From: Pseudoflavonifractor sp050943825
Lineage (GTDB): Bacteria; Bacillota; Clostridia; Oscillospirales; Oscillospiraceae
Direction: 5' to 3'
NCBI RefSeq assembly: GCF_050943825.1
Contig: NZ_JBMNPX010000012.1
Coordinates: 17,369 to 81,368, forward strand
DNA length: 64,000 nucleotides
Below the pieces are notes generated by a model. The model worked only from the letters and a program-made list of their open reading frames with translations, was not told the DNA's origin and made no database searches. Positions 1-8,986 of the stretch are shown in pieces (the stretch's first letter is position 1; the number at the start of each line of letters is the position of its first letter). The position numbers were made by a program, and so were the translations under genes.

Positions 1-448
1 GCAGGGCCAGGCCCAGGGCCAGGGCGGGCAGCCGGTCCTCGGTCAGGTTCTCGTCCAGGCTCTCCGCCGTCTCGGTGAGGGCCCGGTCCAGCTCCCGGCA
101 GAAGTACTCGTAGAGGCCCTTGGTGTCCTTCTCGGGGAAGGCCACACCGGCGCCGATGAGACGGCTGGCGTCCCGCACCGAGAGCACCTGCTTCAGGGCA
201 CAGATGGCGGTCAGGTAGGCCAGGTGGGTCCGGTTGTACCGCTTGCCCTCCGCCCGGGGGAGCATGCCGTCCTTGATATAGTTGTTCACCATGGCGGAGG
301 TCAGACTGTCCTCGTCGCCAAAGTGGATGAGCTGACGGGGCATATAGGAGATGATCTGGTCCATGTACAGACCGATATCGGGGAACGCGTCCCACTCCTG
401 GGGCCGCTCCTCTGCCAGGCGCCGCTTCAGTTCTTCTATCTCTTCCAT
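1..448 (-). CDS. DUF1836 domain protein, 3' end cut by window edge
   Basis: About 149 residues are readable from the ATG at 448 (MEEIEELKRRLAEE...). A stretch reading SAMVNNYIKDGMLPRAEGKR followed by YNRTHLAYL is characteristic of the DUF1836 family, small Firmicute proteins thought to contain a MerR-like winged helix and to act as DNA-binding regulators; their targets are unknown. The protein continues past base 1, so its C-terminus and stop are not seen. It is transcribed away from the gene at 727. Family call is confident from the motif; the regulatory role is only family-level inference. Confidence 0.75.
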   Translation of the reverse strand, partial: MEEIEELKRRLAEERPQEWDAFPDIGLYMDQIISYMPRQLIHFGDEDSLTSAMVNNYIKDGMLPRAEGKRYNRTHLAYLTAICALKQVLSVRDASRLIGAGVAFPEKDTKGLYEYFCRELDRALTETAESLDENLTEDRLPALALGLAL

Positions 449-636
449 GTGCGGTCCTCCCCTGTTTGTTGGTCGTTTTAAAAACGATATAACAGCATAT
501 TGAAACCAAGGTTACGTGGATTCTTCGTCATTGTATCACATACCTTCTGTCAAAGTAAAGGGCAAAAGTGTCTGAAAATCCCGCTTTTCGGTCGCATAAC
601 ACAATTATGTCTGTTTTGTTGTCCGTGCCGCCGGTC

Positions 637-665
637 TTGTGGACACCCACGCTCCGTGATATAAT
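637..665 (+). promoter_or_regulatory. Promoter of the small gene at 727
   Basis: A perfect -10 box TATAAT at 660-665 sits 17 bases after a -35-like TTGTGG at 637-642, about 60 bases before the start codon at 727. The rest of the 449-726 gap shows no gene that I can support. Confidence 0.6.
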
Positions 666-726
666 TTTTGCAGTATATCCTGCTGCATAGGCCAATCCAT
701 TTGTCTGTCGTCGGGAGGGATATGTC

Positions 727-999
727 ATGTTATTGGAACTGTTCGGCTGGTCGGAGCTGACCAGCACCTACTCCTCCGAGGAGCAGGCCCGTGTCCGCAG
801 CGCCCTGTCAGGTCAGGGCATCCGCTACAAGCTCAAAACTGTCAACCGCTCCAGCCCCAGCGCCATCTCCCCCAGCCGCCGGGCCTATACCGGCACCTAT
901 GGCGAAAATCAGTCCCTGTCCTATGAGTATATGTTCTATGTAAAGAGGGGCGACCTGGACGCCGCCCGGGGTGTCTTGGGTCTCAGCAGCAGCCTGTAA
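727..999 (+). CDS. Small protein, possible DUF2007-like signal-transducing family
   Basis: A 90-residue protein with a good ribosome site (GGGAGG at about 714) and its own promoter and downstream hairpin. It starts MLLELFGWSELTSTYSSEEQ, has the pattern of a short alpha-beta unit in which an aligned residue pair is followed by a helix (EEQARVRSALSGQGI), and ends with a helix after YMFYVKRGDLDAARGVL. This layout resembles DUF2007 (putative prokaryotic signal-transducing protein), but the resemblance is weak and I cannot confirm it by eye. No membrane segment or signal peptide. Soluble cytoplasmic protein of unknown function. Confidence 0.6.
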   Translation: MLLELFGWSELTSTYSSEEQARVRSALSGQGIRYKLKTVNRSSPSAISPSRRAYTGTYGENQSLSYEYMFYVKRGDLDAARGVLGLSSSL

Positions 1000-1039
1000 T
1001 GTACCTGCTGAACCCGCCACAGATATATACCGCCTGAAT

Positions 1040-1085
1040 ATACCGCCGCCGGAGACACTTTGCCCACTGTCTCCGGCGGCGGTAT
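1040..1085 (+). terminator. Hairpin after the 727 gene
   Basis: A long inverted repeat (arms ATACCGCCGCCGGAGACA-like and its complement, loop about TTTGCCCA) lies 40 bases after the stop. There is only a weak T tract, so it is a probable rather than certain intrinsic terminator. Confidence 0.5.
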
Positions 1086-1121
1086 TGCGTTCATTGTTTA
1101 TATATTTGTTAAAATAATAAC

Positions 1122-1149
1122 TTGTATTTATTCCGGCCGGCGCTATAAT
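1122..1149 (+). promoter_or_regulatory. Promoter of the flavin reductase gene at 1217
   Basis: -10 TATAAT at 1144-1149 is preceded at 16 bases by TTGTAT (1122-1127), in an AT-rich stretch that contrasts with the GC-rich genes. Confidence 0.6.
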
Positions 1150-1216
1150 AGTTTATTGTCGGAAGTGCTCAATTCCGATTAAATCTCATGAGGACCCACA
1201 TGAAGGAGGAACGAAC

Positions 1217-3037
1217 GTGAAACGGAAGAATTTCAAGCATGCTCTCTGCGCTCTCACCAGCCTGGGCCTGTGTCTCTCCCTGTTGGGCTGCTCCCCCCAG
1301 CAGGCGGCCACATCCCCTACCCCCAGCCCCTCCCCCTCCCAGTCCCAGCAGGTGGAGGAGAATGTCCCTTCCCTCTCCCAGCCTCTTACCCCCGGTGATT
1401 ATGAGGTGTCCATCTACGGCCACAACGGCGTCATCGTAATGGATGTGTCCTTCAGCGAGCAGCGGATTGAGGATATTCAGGTCCGCGAGCACACCGAAAC
1501 CGCAGGCATTGGCGACACCGCCTTTGACTCTGTGATCCCCGCCATTCTGGACGGCCAGACCCTGGATGTGGACACCGTAACCGGTGCCACCATCACCAGC
1601 ACGGCGATCATCTCCGGCGTGACGGAGGCCATCACCATGGCCGGCGGCAACCCGGACGATTTTATGCGCGCTGTAGAGGATAATACGCCCGGCGAGACCA
1701 TCGAGAAGACGGCTGATGTGGTGGTCATCGGCTCCGGCGCAGCCGGCATGGCCGCCGCCCTGGAGGCCCGCCGCGCAGGCGCTTCCGTTGTCGTGCTGGA
1801 GAAGCTCCCCCATGTGGGCGGAAACACCTATATCTGCGGCGGCATCATCTACGGCACCGGCAGCCAGATCCAGGCTGAAAACGGCCTCTCCGATGACAGC
1901 CCCGAGGCCCTTGCCGAGTACTGGATGACCCGGGCGGAGGGCAACGCGGACGCCGACCTGCTGAAGATGGTGGCCGAGCACTCCGGCGAGACCATCGACT
2001 GGCTGGTGGAGAACGGCGTGGAGTTCAACCCCACCCTCTCCTCCCCCGGAACCGCCGGTGTTCTCCGCGGAATCAAGACCGATAACGGCGGCGTCGGCCT
2101 CATTGTCCCCATTGCCAACACCGCACAGGAGGAGGGCGTGGAGATTCTGTTCAACACCACCGCTCAGGAGCTGGTGGTGGAGGACGGCACCGTGTGCGGC
2201 GTGACCGCCACCTCCGGCAAGGATACGCTTCACATCTCCGCCAAGGCGGTTGTTCTGGCAACCGGCGGCTTTGACGCCTCTTATGAAATGGCCCAGAAGT
2301 ACTCTCCCGAGCTGGCCAGCCCCATCTCCTACTCCTCCCCCGGCAACGTGGGCGACGGCATTGTGATGGCCGAGGCCGTGGGCGCCGATACCGTCTTTAA
2401 GGGCGGCGTCATCGGCTTCCGCGCTGTTCCCGGCGTCACCTACCGCGATCCCATCAATGGCCTGCGGACGGCCAACTGCCTCAGCGTCACGGCTGAGGGC
2501 GAGCGCTACACCAACGAGACCATCGACTACCCCATCTTCTATCAGAACATGAAGAATACCGGCTCGGATATGTTCTACAACGTTATGGACTCCACCACCC
2601 CCAACGAGGTGCTGGACAGCGCTGTGGAGGCCGGCGTGGCCTTTAAGGCCGACACCATCGAGGAGCTGGCCGCTGCCGCGGGCATTCCTGTGGATACGCT
2701 GACCGCCACCGTCAACCGCTACAACGAGCTCTGCGCCAGCGGCAACGATGACGATTTCGGCAAGGCCGCTGAGAAGATGATCCCCCTCACCACCGCTCCC
2801 TACTACGCTGTGAAGGTCGTCCCCGCCACCATCGGCAGCATGGGCGGCGTCAAAATCGATCTGGACACCCATGTCTTGAACCAGGACGGCGCCGCCATTC
2901 CCGGCCTGTATGCCGCCGGCGCGGTTGCCAACGGCGATTTCTTCTATCAGACCTATCCCGCCAGCGGCACCTCCATTCAGTTCTGCTTCACCACCGGCCG
3001 GATTGCAGGCCAGCAGGCTGCCGCCTTCCAGCCCTGA
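1217..3037 (+). CDS. Secreted FMN-binding/FAD flavin reductase lipoprotein (fumarate/urocanate reductase family)
   Basis: 606 residues. The N-terminus is a lipoprotein signal peptide with lipobox SLLGC (Cys 25), so the protein should be anchored on the outer face of the membrane. A Pro/Ser/Gln-rich linker follows, then an FMN-binding domain (about 60-135) with the covalent FMN attachment motif VTGATITST near 121-130, then a FAD_binding_2 domain from about 168 with the dinucleotide motif VVIGSGAAGMAA. This two-flavin layout is that of UrdA-type and other fumarate-reductase-like enzymes that reduce an unsaturated carboxylate as terminal electron acceptor, with electrons arriving through the covalent FMN. 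Substrate unknown. Strong ribosome site AAGGAGGAACGAACGTG; the GTG at 1217 is the start. A paralogue lies convergently at 3144-4955. Confidence 0.9.
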   Translation: MKRKNFKHALCALTSLGLCLSLLGCSPQQAATSPTPSPSPSQSQQVEENVPSLSQPLTPGDYEVSIYGHNGVIVMDVSFSEQRIEDIQVREHTETAGIGDTAFDSVIPAILDGQTLDVDTVTGATITSTAIISGVTEAITMAGGNPDDFMRAVEDNTPGETIEKTADVVVIGSGAAGMAAALEARRAGASVVVLEKLPHVGGNTYICGGIIYGTGSQIQAENGLSDDSPEALAEYWMTRAEGNADADLLKMVAEHSGETIDWLVENGVEFNPTLSSPGTAGVLRGIKTDNGGVGLIVPIANTAQEEGVEILFNTTAQELVVEDGTVCGVTATSGKDTLHISAKAVVLATGGFDASYEMAQKYSPELASPISYSSPGNVGDGIVMAEAVGADTVFKGGVIGFRAVPGVTYRDPINGLRTANCLSVTAEGERYTNETIDYPIFYQNMKNTGSDMFYNVMDSTTPNEVLDSAVEAGVAFKADTIEELAAAAGIPVDTLTATVNRYNELCASGNDDDFGKAAEKMIPLTTAPYYAVKVVPATIGSMGGVKIDLDTHVLNQDGAAIPGLYAAGAVANGDFFYQTYPASGTSIQFCFTTGRIAGQQAAAFQP

Positions 3038-3080
3038 GCGGAACAAAGGCTTTCTCAACATCTATCCAACGCAGCAAAAC

Positions 3081-3110
3081 CGCCTCCCCACACAGGGGAG
3101 GCGGTTTTTT
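3081..3110 (+). terminator. Intrinsic terminator between the two convergent flavin reductases
   Basis: Stem CGCCTCCC / GGGAGGCG with loop CACACA-like and a run of six T at 3105-3110, immediately after the 1217-3037 gene. Confidence 0.85.
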
Positions 3111-3143
3111 GTGCTGTTTGATTTTCCCTGGCTGTTTTCCGAC

Positions 3144-4955
3144 TCAGTCCGCCAGAGCGGCAGCGTTGGCGCCGGCGATGCGGCCCATCACGTAGCAGTT
3201 GAGGACCGAGGAGCCGGACATGTAAGCGGTGTCATACAGGGCGCCGTTGGAGATGGCGCCGGCGGCGTACAGATTGGGGATGGCAGTGCCGTCGGCCTTC
3301 AGGACCTGGGCCTCAGTGTCAGTGACAATGCCGCCCATGGAGTCCATGTTCTGGGGGGTCTTCTGCACGGCGTAGAAGGGGCCCTGCTCCAGCTTGCTCA
3401 TGTAGTCGATGCGGGCGCCCATGGAGTCCTCACCGGCGTCGATACCGGCGTTCCAGTCCTCCACCCACTTGGTGAACTCAGCCACGTCAAAACCGGCGTT
3501 CTCGGCCAGCTCCTCAATGGTCTCGCCCTTCACCAGGTACTTGCTGCCCTCATTCTCCTGGAGAATGGCGGCCTCATCCGGGTTGGAGCTGTCATAGATG
3601 GAGTAGTAGGGGCCGGCGTCCCGGGTGATCATCATGGTATAGGCGGTGGGGTGGCAGAACTCGTTCATGAAGCGGATACCGTCCTTGTCCACCATCATGT
3701 TGATGAGCCAGGGGCCGCCCAGGCTGTTGAGGGTGTTGTTGGGGTCGGTGTCCACGGCGTAGGACATGCCCATGAGCCACTGGTTCTCATAGAGGGCGGC
3801 GCCCACATCCTCAGCCATGATGAGGCCGTCGCCGGTGTTGCCGGGGGAGGCCACATGGATGGTGTTCAGGTTCTCGGGGCACAGCCGCTCCACCAGCTCG
3901 TCGTTCCAGGAGTAGCCACCGGTGGCCAGAATGACCGCGTCGGCGGTGATGTTGTAGCTCTGGCCGTCGTGCTCCACGGCAGCGCCGGTGACCGCGCCGC
4001 TCTCATCGGTGAGCAGGGCGGTAGCCCGGGTCTCCAGCAGGATCTCGGCACCCAGCTCCTGGGCAATCTCGGTCATCTTGCCGGTCTGGCCGTTCTCCAG
4101 GTTGGAGGGGTAGTGGAACCGGTCCACGCCCTCAATGAGGCCGAAGCTGGTGGGGGTACCGAACTCATAGCCGTAGCTCATGAGCCAGTCGATGAGGTCG
4201 GCGCCCTGCTGGGCCAGGAACAGGCAGCGCTCCTCGTCGGGATTCTCCATGCCCTCCCGGTGGGTGAGGGACTGGTAGTACATCCACTGCTCCACATAGG
4301 CCTCGGGGCTGTCCTCAATGCCCGCCTCCTTCTGAAGCACGGAGCCGGGGGCGGCGATGCCGCCGCCGGACAGGGCGGAGGTGCCGCCGGTGGCGGAGAG
4401 CTTCTCAATCACCAGCACCTCAGCGCCGGCCTCCCGGGCGCTGACGGCGGCAGCCAGACCGGCCAGGCCCGCGCCCACCACCAGGACCTGGGTGTCCCGG
4501 TCCTCCAGGGCGGCGGTCTCGCCGCCGGTGGGCTGGACGGCCTTCAGGGCCTCCACGTCGCCGCCCGCCTGCTCAATGGCAGCAGCAGCGGCGTCCAGAA
4601 TGGCCTGGGAGGTGATGGTGGCGCCGGTGACGGTGTCCACGCTCAGGCTCTGGTACTCCACAATTTCCTCGGGAATCTTCTCAATGGCCGGGTCAGCCAC
4701 ACCGGCGGTCTCCTGGTGCTCGGTGACGGTGACAGCGGTGATGGCGTCGGCGGAGCAGGTAACCTCCACGGTCACGTCGCCGTTGCGGCCGGCGGCGGTA
4801 CCGGTGTAGGTGCCGGGGGTATAGAGGCCGGCTTCGGCGCTCTGGGAAGGGCTGGGCGCCGGAGACTCGCTCTCTTCAGGGGTTTGCCCGCAGGCGGCCA
4901 GGGAGACTACCATGGCGCATGCCAGCAGGGTGCTGAGCAGTTTTTTGTGTTTCAT
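3144..4955 (-). CDS. Second secreted FMN-binding/FAD flavin reductase lipoprotein
   Basis: 603 residues with the same plan as the gene at 1217: lipoprotein signal (MKHKKLLSTLLACAMVV..., Cys 22 in SLAACG), Glu/Ser/Pro linker, FMN-binding domain with SVDTVTGATITSQAI, and FAD domain starting VLVVGAGLAGLAAA near residue 157. It lies downstream of and on the same strand as the LysR gene, but a terminator separates them, so it should have its own promoter. Sequence differs widely from the convergent paralogue in the active-site half (for example around GGPWLINMMVDKDGIRFMNE), suggesting a different electron acceptor. Expected to sit outside the membrane and take electrons from a membrane donor; that donor is not encoded in this window. 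Confidence 0.9.
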   Translation of the reverse strand: MKHKKLLSTLLACAMVVSLAACGQTPEESESPAPSPSQSAEAGLYTPGTYTGTAAGRNGDVTVEVTCSADAITAVTVTEHQETAGVADPAIEKIPEEIVEYQSLSVDTVTGATITSQAILDAAAAAIEQAGGDVEALKAVQPTGGETAALEDRDTQVLVVGAGLAGLAAAVSAREAGAEVLVIEKLSATGGTSALSGGGIAAPGSVLQKEAGIEDSPEAYVEQWMYYQSLTHREGMENPDEERCLFLAQQGADLIDWLMSYGYEFGTPTSFGLIEGVDRFHYPSNLENGQTGKMTEIAQELGAEILLETRATALLTDESGAVTGAAVEHDGQSYNITADAVILATGGYSWNDELVERLCPENLNTIHVASPGNTGDGLIMAEDVGAALYENQWLMGMSYAVDTDPNNTLNSLGGPWLINMMVDKDGIRFMNEFCHPTAYTMMITRDAGPYYSIYDSSNPDEAAILQENEGSKYLVKGETIEELAENAGFDVAEFTKWVEDWNAGIDAGEDSMGARIDYMSKLEQGPFYAVQKTPQNMDSMGGIVTDTEAQVLKADGTAIPNLYAAGAISNGALYDTAYMSGSSVLNCYVMGRIAGANAAALAD

Positions 4956-5041
4956 CGCGGGGTCCTCCTTTTCCTTTTATCGTTAAGAATATAACACTTC
5001 TTATCCGACAAAATCCAACACAAAAAACTGCTCTGACCATA

Positions 5042-5078
5042 AGAAAAACTTCTGGACAGAGTGTCCCCTGTCCAGAAG
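5042..5078 (-). terminator. Terminator of the LysR gene
   Basis: Eleven-base-pair stem CTTCTGGACAG / CTGTCCAGAAG just after the LysR stop, followed on the minus strand by TTTTTCTT. Confidence 0.85.
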
Positions 5079-5082
5079 TCTC

Positions 5083-5952
5083 TCAGTCCTCTGTTTTGGG
5101 AATCAGGGCCAGGAATTTTCGGATTTCCGGCGTCTCCTCCCGGTAAAACAGGTCGATTTCGTGCCACAGCTCCGCGCCCCGGAAGGGAATCAGGGCAATC
5201 TGTCCGCTGCGGACCTCGGGCACGTCGGGGAGCAGGGTGATTCCCTGGCCCAGCTCCACCTGGAAAATCTGACTTTCGATGTTGTCCGCCTCCCGGAGCT
5301 GGTCGGGCCGGAAGCCCAGCCGGAGCAGCAGCTCCCTCACATGGTCGTGGCCCCGGGCGGCAGCGGCCCGGCTGAGGATAACCGCCTGCTCCCCTGCCAG
5401 ATCTTCCACACTCAGGCTGCTCCGCTGGGCCAGGGGGCTGCGGGCACTCACCGCCACCCGGATCGGGTTGCGCACCAGCACCGCCCGGCCGACCTTCTCC
5501 CCCTCAAACTCGTCGGCCGCCGCGGCCACCAGGTCGCACCGTCCGGCCATCAGGTTCCGGCAGGCCCCCGCCTGGGTCTCATACCGCAGCCGCACCGGCA
5601 CGGAGGGACAGCGGCTGCTGAACCGGGGCACCATGTCAGCCAGGATGGTCTTTTCCACCGGACCTGCGTACTCCACCCGAAGGCCAGCCCGGTCGGCGTA
5701 CCGTCCCACCCGGTCCAGCAGCAGCTGGTACCGCTCCAGCAGGGCCTGGGCCTCCTCCTCCAGGCAGCGGCCCGCCTCGGTCAGTTTTACCCGCCCCTTT
5801 TCCCGGTGGAACAGGGTCACCCCCAGCTCCCGCTCCAGCGCGGCAATCTGCTGGCTGACTGCGGTCTGAGAGATATAGTGCTCCTCTGCGGCGGCGGTAA
5901 AGCTCCCCTTCCGGGCCGCCGAGAGAAAATACTCCAGCTTGCTCAGGTTCAT
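5083..5952 (-). CDS. LysR-family transcriptional regulator
   Basis: 289 residues. Residues 1-60 form the classical LysR winged helix (MNLSKLEYFLSAARKGSFTA, then SQTAVSQQIAALERELG); the remainder is a LysR substrate-binding domain (from about 90). It would bind a small metabolite and control nearby genes. It is divergent from the permease gene at 6228 and upstream of the flavin reductase lipoprotein at 4955, so either could be its target; LysR proteins usually act on the divergent gene across the shared promoter region (5953-6227). The inducer is not readable from sequence. Confidence 0.9.
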   Translation of the reverse strand: MNLSKLEYFLSAARKGSFTAAAEEHYISQTAVSQQIAALERELGVTLFHREKGRVKLTEAGRCLEEEAQALLERYQLLLDRVGRYADRAGLRVEYAGPVEKTILADMVPRFSSRCPSVPVRLRYETQAGACRNLMAGRCDLVAAAADEFEGEKVGRAVLVRNPIRVAVSARSPLAQRSSLSVEDLAGEQAVILSRAAAARGHDHVRELLLRLGFRPDQLREADNIESQIFQVELGQGITLLPDVPEVRSGQIALIPFRGAELWHEIDLFYREETPEIRKFLALIPKTED

Positions 5953-6106
5953 CCGGCTCTCCCTCCCGTGTTCCTCTTTTTTCTATTTATTATATGTTTT
6001 TCTGCCGGAAAATGAAATACCTCCGCGTCTTTCCCCTGTTAATTGATATATTTTGCAAAATTGCCGCGTCGTTTTTGTCTATTACTCCAAAATAGAAAAA
6101 AGCATC

Positions 6107-6135
6107 TTGCATTTTCCTATTCAGAATGCTATATT
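6107..6135 (+). promoter_or_regulatory. Promoter of the permease gene in the LysR/permease divergent region
   Basis: TTGCAT (6107-6112) and TATATT (6130-6135) are spaced by 17 bases. Just downstream a nine-base direct repeat GGCTATCAG occurs twice about 26 bases apart (near 6153 and 6178), which might be a regulator site. The 5953-6227 gap holds no gene. Confidence 0.5.
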
Positions 6136-6227
6136 CACGTTGCATAGCAACCTGGCTATCAGGTATCCAAGAAGCTGGGCTATCAGTGCACGGGTGGCCT
6201 GCTCATAAATGATGGGAGGTAACAAAA

Positions 6228-7586
6228 GTGGCGCAAGAAAATATTGTGAAGCAAACTCTGAAAACCCGCGGCACCCTCGGTAAAAGCGAGCTTCTTGCCC
6301 TTGGTGTGGGGCAGGTTATCGGCGCGGGCGTCATCACCCTGGTGGGACAGGCGGTGGGCCTGACGGGTCGCTCCGCCTGGCTGGCCTACGCGATCGCTGT
6401 GGTCATTGGCTTCATCATGGTAATTCCCTATGTATTCCTGTCCAGTGCCATCATCGTCAAGGGCGGCTCCTACTCGGTCATCAAGGCCATGAGCGGTGAG
6501 CGGCTGGCGGGCATGTACGTGGTATCCTACATCACCCAATGCCTCAGTCTCTCCCTGATGGGCACCTCTCTGGGCATCTACCTCCAGTCCCTCTGGCCGG
6601 TGCTGGAGCCCCGGGTGGTTGCGGTGGTCTTCCTGCTCCTCTTCTACGGCATCAACCTGCTGGGCATCAGCAGTATGGCCAAGGTCCAGCGGGCCATGTC
6701 CGCCATCCTGGTGCTCTGTCTGCTGATGTTTATTGTGGCCGGCCTCTTCAAGCTGGACTCCGCCGCGGTCAACTTTGCCCACAGTGAGTTCTTTACCGGC
6801 GGTACCGAGGGCTTTGTCAACGCCATTTTCCTGTATGTCTACTCGGTCACCGGCTACTGGATGAACATCAACTACGCCTCTGACGCCAAAAACCCCAAGA
6901 AGGATGTGCCCTGGTCCATCATCATGGTGGTGCCCATCATCATGATCATCTATGTGGGCGTGGCCCTGGTAGGCGGCGGCGTGCTGCCCCTGGAGCAGGT
7001 TATCAACCAGCCCCTCACCAATGTGGCAAACATCATTCTCCCCAAGGCCCTGTTTGTGGTATTCATGCTGGGCGGTCCCATTATGGCCCTGCTGACCACC
7101 ATCAACAGCTGCTACGCCGGTTTTGCCGCTCCCCACATCCAGGCCGCCAAGGACGGCTGGTACCCCGACTTTGTGGCAAAGACCAACAAGCACGGCGCCC
7201 CCTATGTGGTGCTGACCGTGATCATGCTGGTCAGCCTGCTGCCTGTGCTGCTGAACTTTGATATCAACACCATCACCAAGAACTGCACGCTGGTTCAGAC
7301 CGTCACCATGGCCATGAGCGCATTTGTGGTCTGGAATCTGCCCAAGCGCTTCCCCGAGCAGTGGGCCAAGGCCCCCTACCATGTGCCCAACGGCGTGTTC
7401 TACGCCATTATGGTCCTGAGCATCCTCACCTATATTGCCGTGTTCCTGGCCTCTGCCGCCACGCTCAATGCCACCATTGTAATTGTCAGTGTTTCCGTCC
7501 TGGTCATCTGCTCGGTATATGCCAACATCCGCTATAAGATGGGAAAGACCAAGGTCACCGTCAGCTACTGGGTGGACGTGGAATAA
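6228..7586 (+). CDS. APC-superfamily amino acid permease
   Basis: 452 residues, GTG start (6228) behind GGGAGGTAACAAAA. The protein is hydrophobic throughout with about 12 predicted membrane segments, and begins with the helix-1 motif GVGQVIGAGVITLVGQAVG (the GAG signature that binds substrate backbone in APC transporters). The first gene of a unit whose next gene, 40 bases on, is an enolase-superfamily enzyme, followed by a GntR regulator. It probably imports the compound, or an amino acid related to it, that the enzyme acts on. Exact substrate unknown; the LysR gene is divergent and may regulate it. Confidence 0.85.
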   Translation: MAQENIVKQTLKTRGTLGKSELLALGVGQVIGAGVITLVGQAVGLTGRSAWLAYAIAVVIGFIMVIPYVFLSSAIIVKGGSYSVIKAMSGERLAGMYVVSYITQCLSLSLMGTSLGIYLQSLWPVLEPRVVAVVFLLLFYGINLLGISSMAKVQRAMSAILVLCLLMFIVAGLFKLDSAAVNFAHSEFFTGGTEGFVNAIFLYVYSVTGYWMNINYASDAKNPKKDVPWSIIMVVPIIMIIYVGVALVGGGVLPLEQVINQPLTNVANIILPKALFVVFMLGGPIMALLTTINSCYAGFAAPHIQAAKDGWYPDFVAKTNKHGAPYVVLTVIMLVSLLPVLLNFDINTITKNCTLVQTVTMAMSAFVVWNLPKRFPEQWAKAPYHVPNGVFYAIMVLSILTYIAVFLASAATLNATIVIVSVSVLVICSVYANIRYKMGKTKVTVSYWVDVE

Positions 7587-7626
7587 CCCGCTGTCTCTCT
7601 AATTAAATTGAAAAGGAGTCTTTGCA

Positions 7627-8820
7627 ATGAAAATCACCAGTGTGGAAGTATTCAAGGGCTACGCCATCGTGGTCAAAATCAATACCGATGAGGGCATCAG
7701 CGGCTTTGGTGAGTCCGGCCTGGCCTACGGCAACAGCGCTGAGGCCGCCTTCGGTCAGTGCCAGGACTACGCCAAGCTGATTCTGGGCATGGACCCCATG
7801 AACACCGAGGAGATCTGGGACCACCTCCACCGCCATACCTTCTGGGGCATGGGCGGCGGCGCCGTTGAGGTGGGCGCCATGTCCGCCATCGACATCGCCT
7901 GCTGGGACATCAAGGGCAAAAAGTTCGGCGTGCCCGTCTACCAGCTGCTGGGCGGAAAGACCAACGACAACCTGCGCACCTACGCCTCCCAGATCCAGTT
8001 CGGCTGGGGCGTGGACAACGCGGGCGAGATCGCCGGCTCGGTAAACCTGCCCGGCATCATGCGCACCCCCGAGGACTACTACAACGCCACCAAGAAGTGC
8101 ATGGAGGCCGGCTTTGACGCCGTCAAGGTGGACCCTGTCTTCAACCCCATGGAGGGCCTGTCCATGGCCACCCAGGGCTGCCACCACAGAGGCGCCTTCC
8201 GCCACGCCGATCTGCGTCTGGCCACCGAGCGCGTGGCCGCCATCCGTGAGGCGGGCGGCGAGGACCTGGACATCATCATCGAGCTCCACTCCCTGCTGGA
8301 CGCCAATACCTCTGTGGAGCTGGGCCAGAGCATCCAGAAATACCGCATCATGTACATGGAGGAGCCCACCCAGCCCCTGAATCCGGCGCTGTTCAAGACC
8401 ATCCAGTCCAAGATTGACATTCCTCTGGCCACCGGTGAGCGCAGCTACACCCGCTGGGGCTTCCGTCAGTTCTTTGAGGACCGCTCTCTCTCCATCGTAC
8501 AGCCCGACATGTGCAACACCGGCGGCTTTACCGAGTGCAAAAAGATCTGCGACGCCGCCCACACCTACGACATCGGCGTCCAGCTCCATGTCTGCGGCGG
8601 CCCCATCGCCACCGCTGCCGCTCTCCAGCTGGAGGCGGTTATCCCCAACTTTGTCATCCACGAGCACCACGTGGGCGCCATTCAGCCCATCTGCACCAAC
8701 ACCTGCCTGTATGACTACGAGCCTGTCAACGGCCGCTTCAAGGTTCCCGAGCTGCCCGGCATCGGCCAGGAGCTGACCAAGGAGGAGATGGAGAAGTGCC
8801 GTAAGGTAGTCATCCAGTAA
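7627..8820 (+). CDS. Enolase-superfamily (mandelate racemase/muconate lactonizing) sugar-acid dehydratase-like enzyme
   Basis: 397 residues in the D-galactonate/mannonate dehydratase-like branch of the enolase superfamily. Residues 1-115 make the capping domain (MKITSVEVFKGYAIVVKINT). In the barrel, putative metal ligands are Glu of IIIELHS, Glu of YMEEPTQP and Glu of TGERSYTRW; the likely catalytic His is in GVQLHVCGGPIA, and PDMCNTGGFTECKKI matches the family's sixth/seventh strand motif. The first ligand is Glu in ELHS where D-galactonate dehydratase has Asp, so a different substrate is likely. Members usually dehydrate an acid sugar to a 2-keto-3-deoxy acid with Mg2+. Pairing with an APC permease is atypical for a sugar-acid pathway, so the substrate stays open. 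AAGGAG precedes the ATG. Confidence 0.85.
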   Translation: MKITSVEVFKGYAIVVKINTDEGISGFGESGLAYGNSAEAAFGQCQDYAKLILGMDPMNTEEIWDHLHRHTFWGMGGGAVEVGAMSAIDIACWDIKGKKFGVPVYQLLGGKTNDNLRTYASQIQFGWGVDNAGEIAGSVNLPGIMRTPEDYYNATKKCMEAGFDAVKVDPVFNPMEGLSMATQGCHHRGAFRHADLRLATERVAAIREAGGEDLDIIIELHSLLDANTSVELGQSIQKYRIMYMEEPTQPLNPALFKTIQSKIDIPLATGERSYTRWGFRQFFEDRSLSIVQPDMCNTGGFTECKKICDAAHTYDIGVQLHVCGGPIATAAALQLEAVIPNFVIHEHHVGAIQPICTNTCLYDYEPVNGRFKVPELPGIGQELTKEEMEKCRKVVIQ

Positions 8821-8853
8821 TATCCCTTCTGCCGGAGATTGTGCTCCCTCCTG

Positions 8854-8900
8854 CCCCAGAGGCGCATCGGTCAACCCCGTCTGCGTCTCTGGGGTTTTTT
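8854..8900 (+). terminator. Intrinsic terminator after the dehydratase gene
   Basis: Stem GCCCCAGAGGCGC / GCGTCTCTGGGG with a run of six T at 8895-8900. Confidence 0.85.
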
Positions 8901-8918
8901 ACTGGAAAAGCGCCGCTG

Positions 8919-8942
8919 TCTATTGTATAATAAGCAGACAGA
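8919..8942 (+). promoter_or_regulatory. -10 box and possible operator of the GntR gene
   Basis: TATAAT at 8926-8931 lies inside an interrupted palindrome TGTCT...AGACA (about 8918-8941), a plausible autoregulatory site for the GntR protein. No good -35 box is visible. The operator assignment is inference. Confidence 0.4.
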
Positions 8943-8986
8943 GCACATTTTCCCCAATCTGTATATATGAGGCAGGGAGTACAGCA

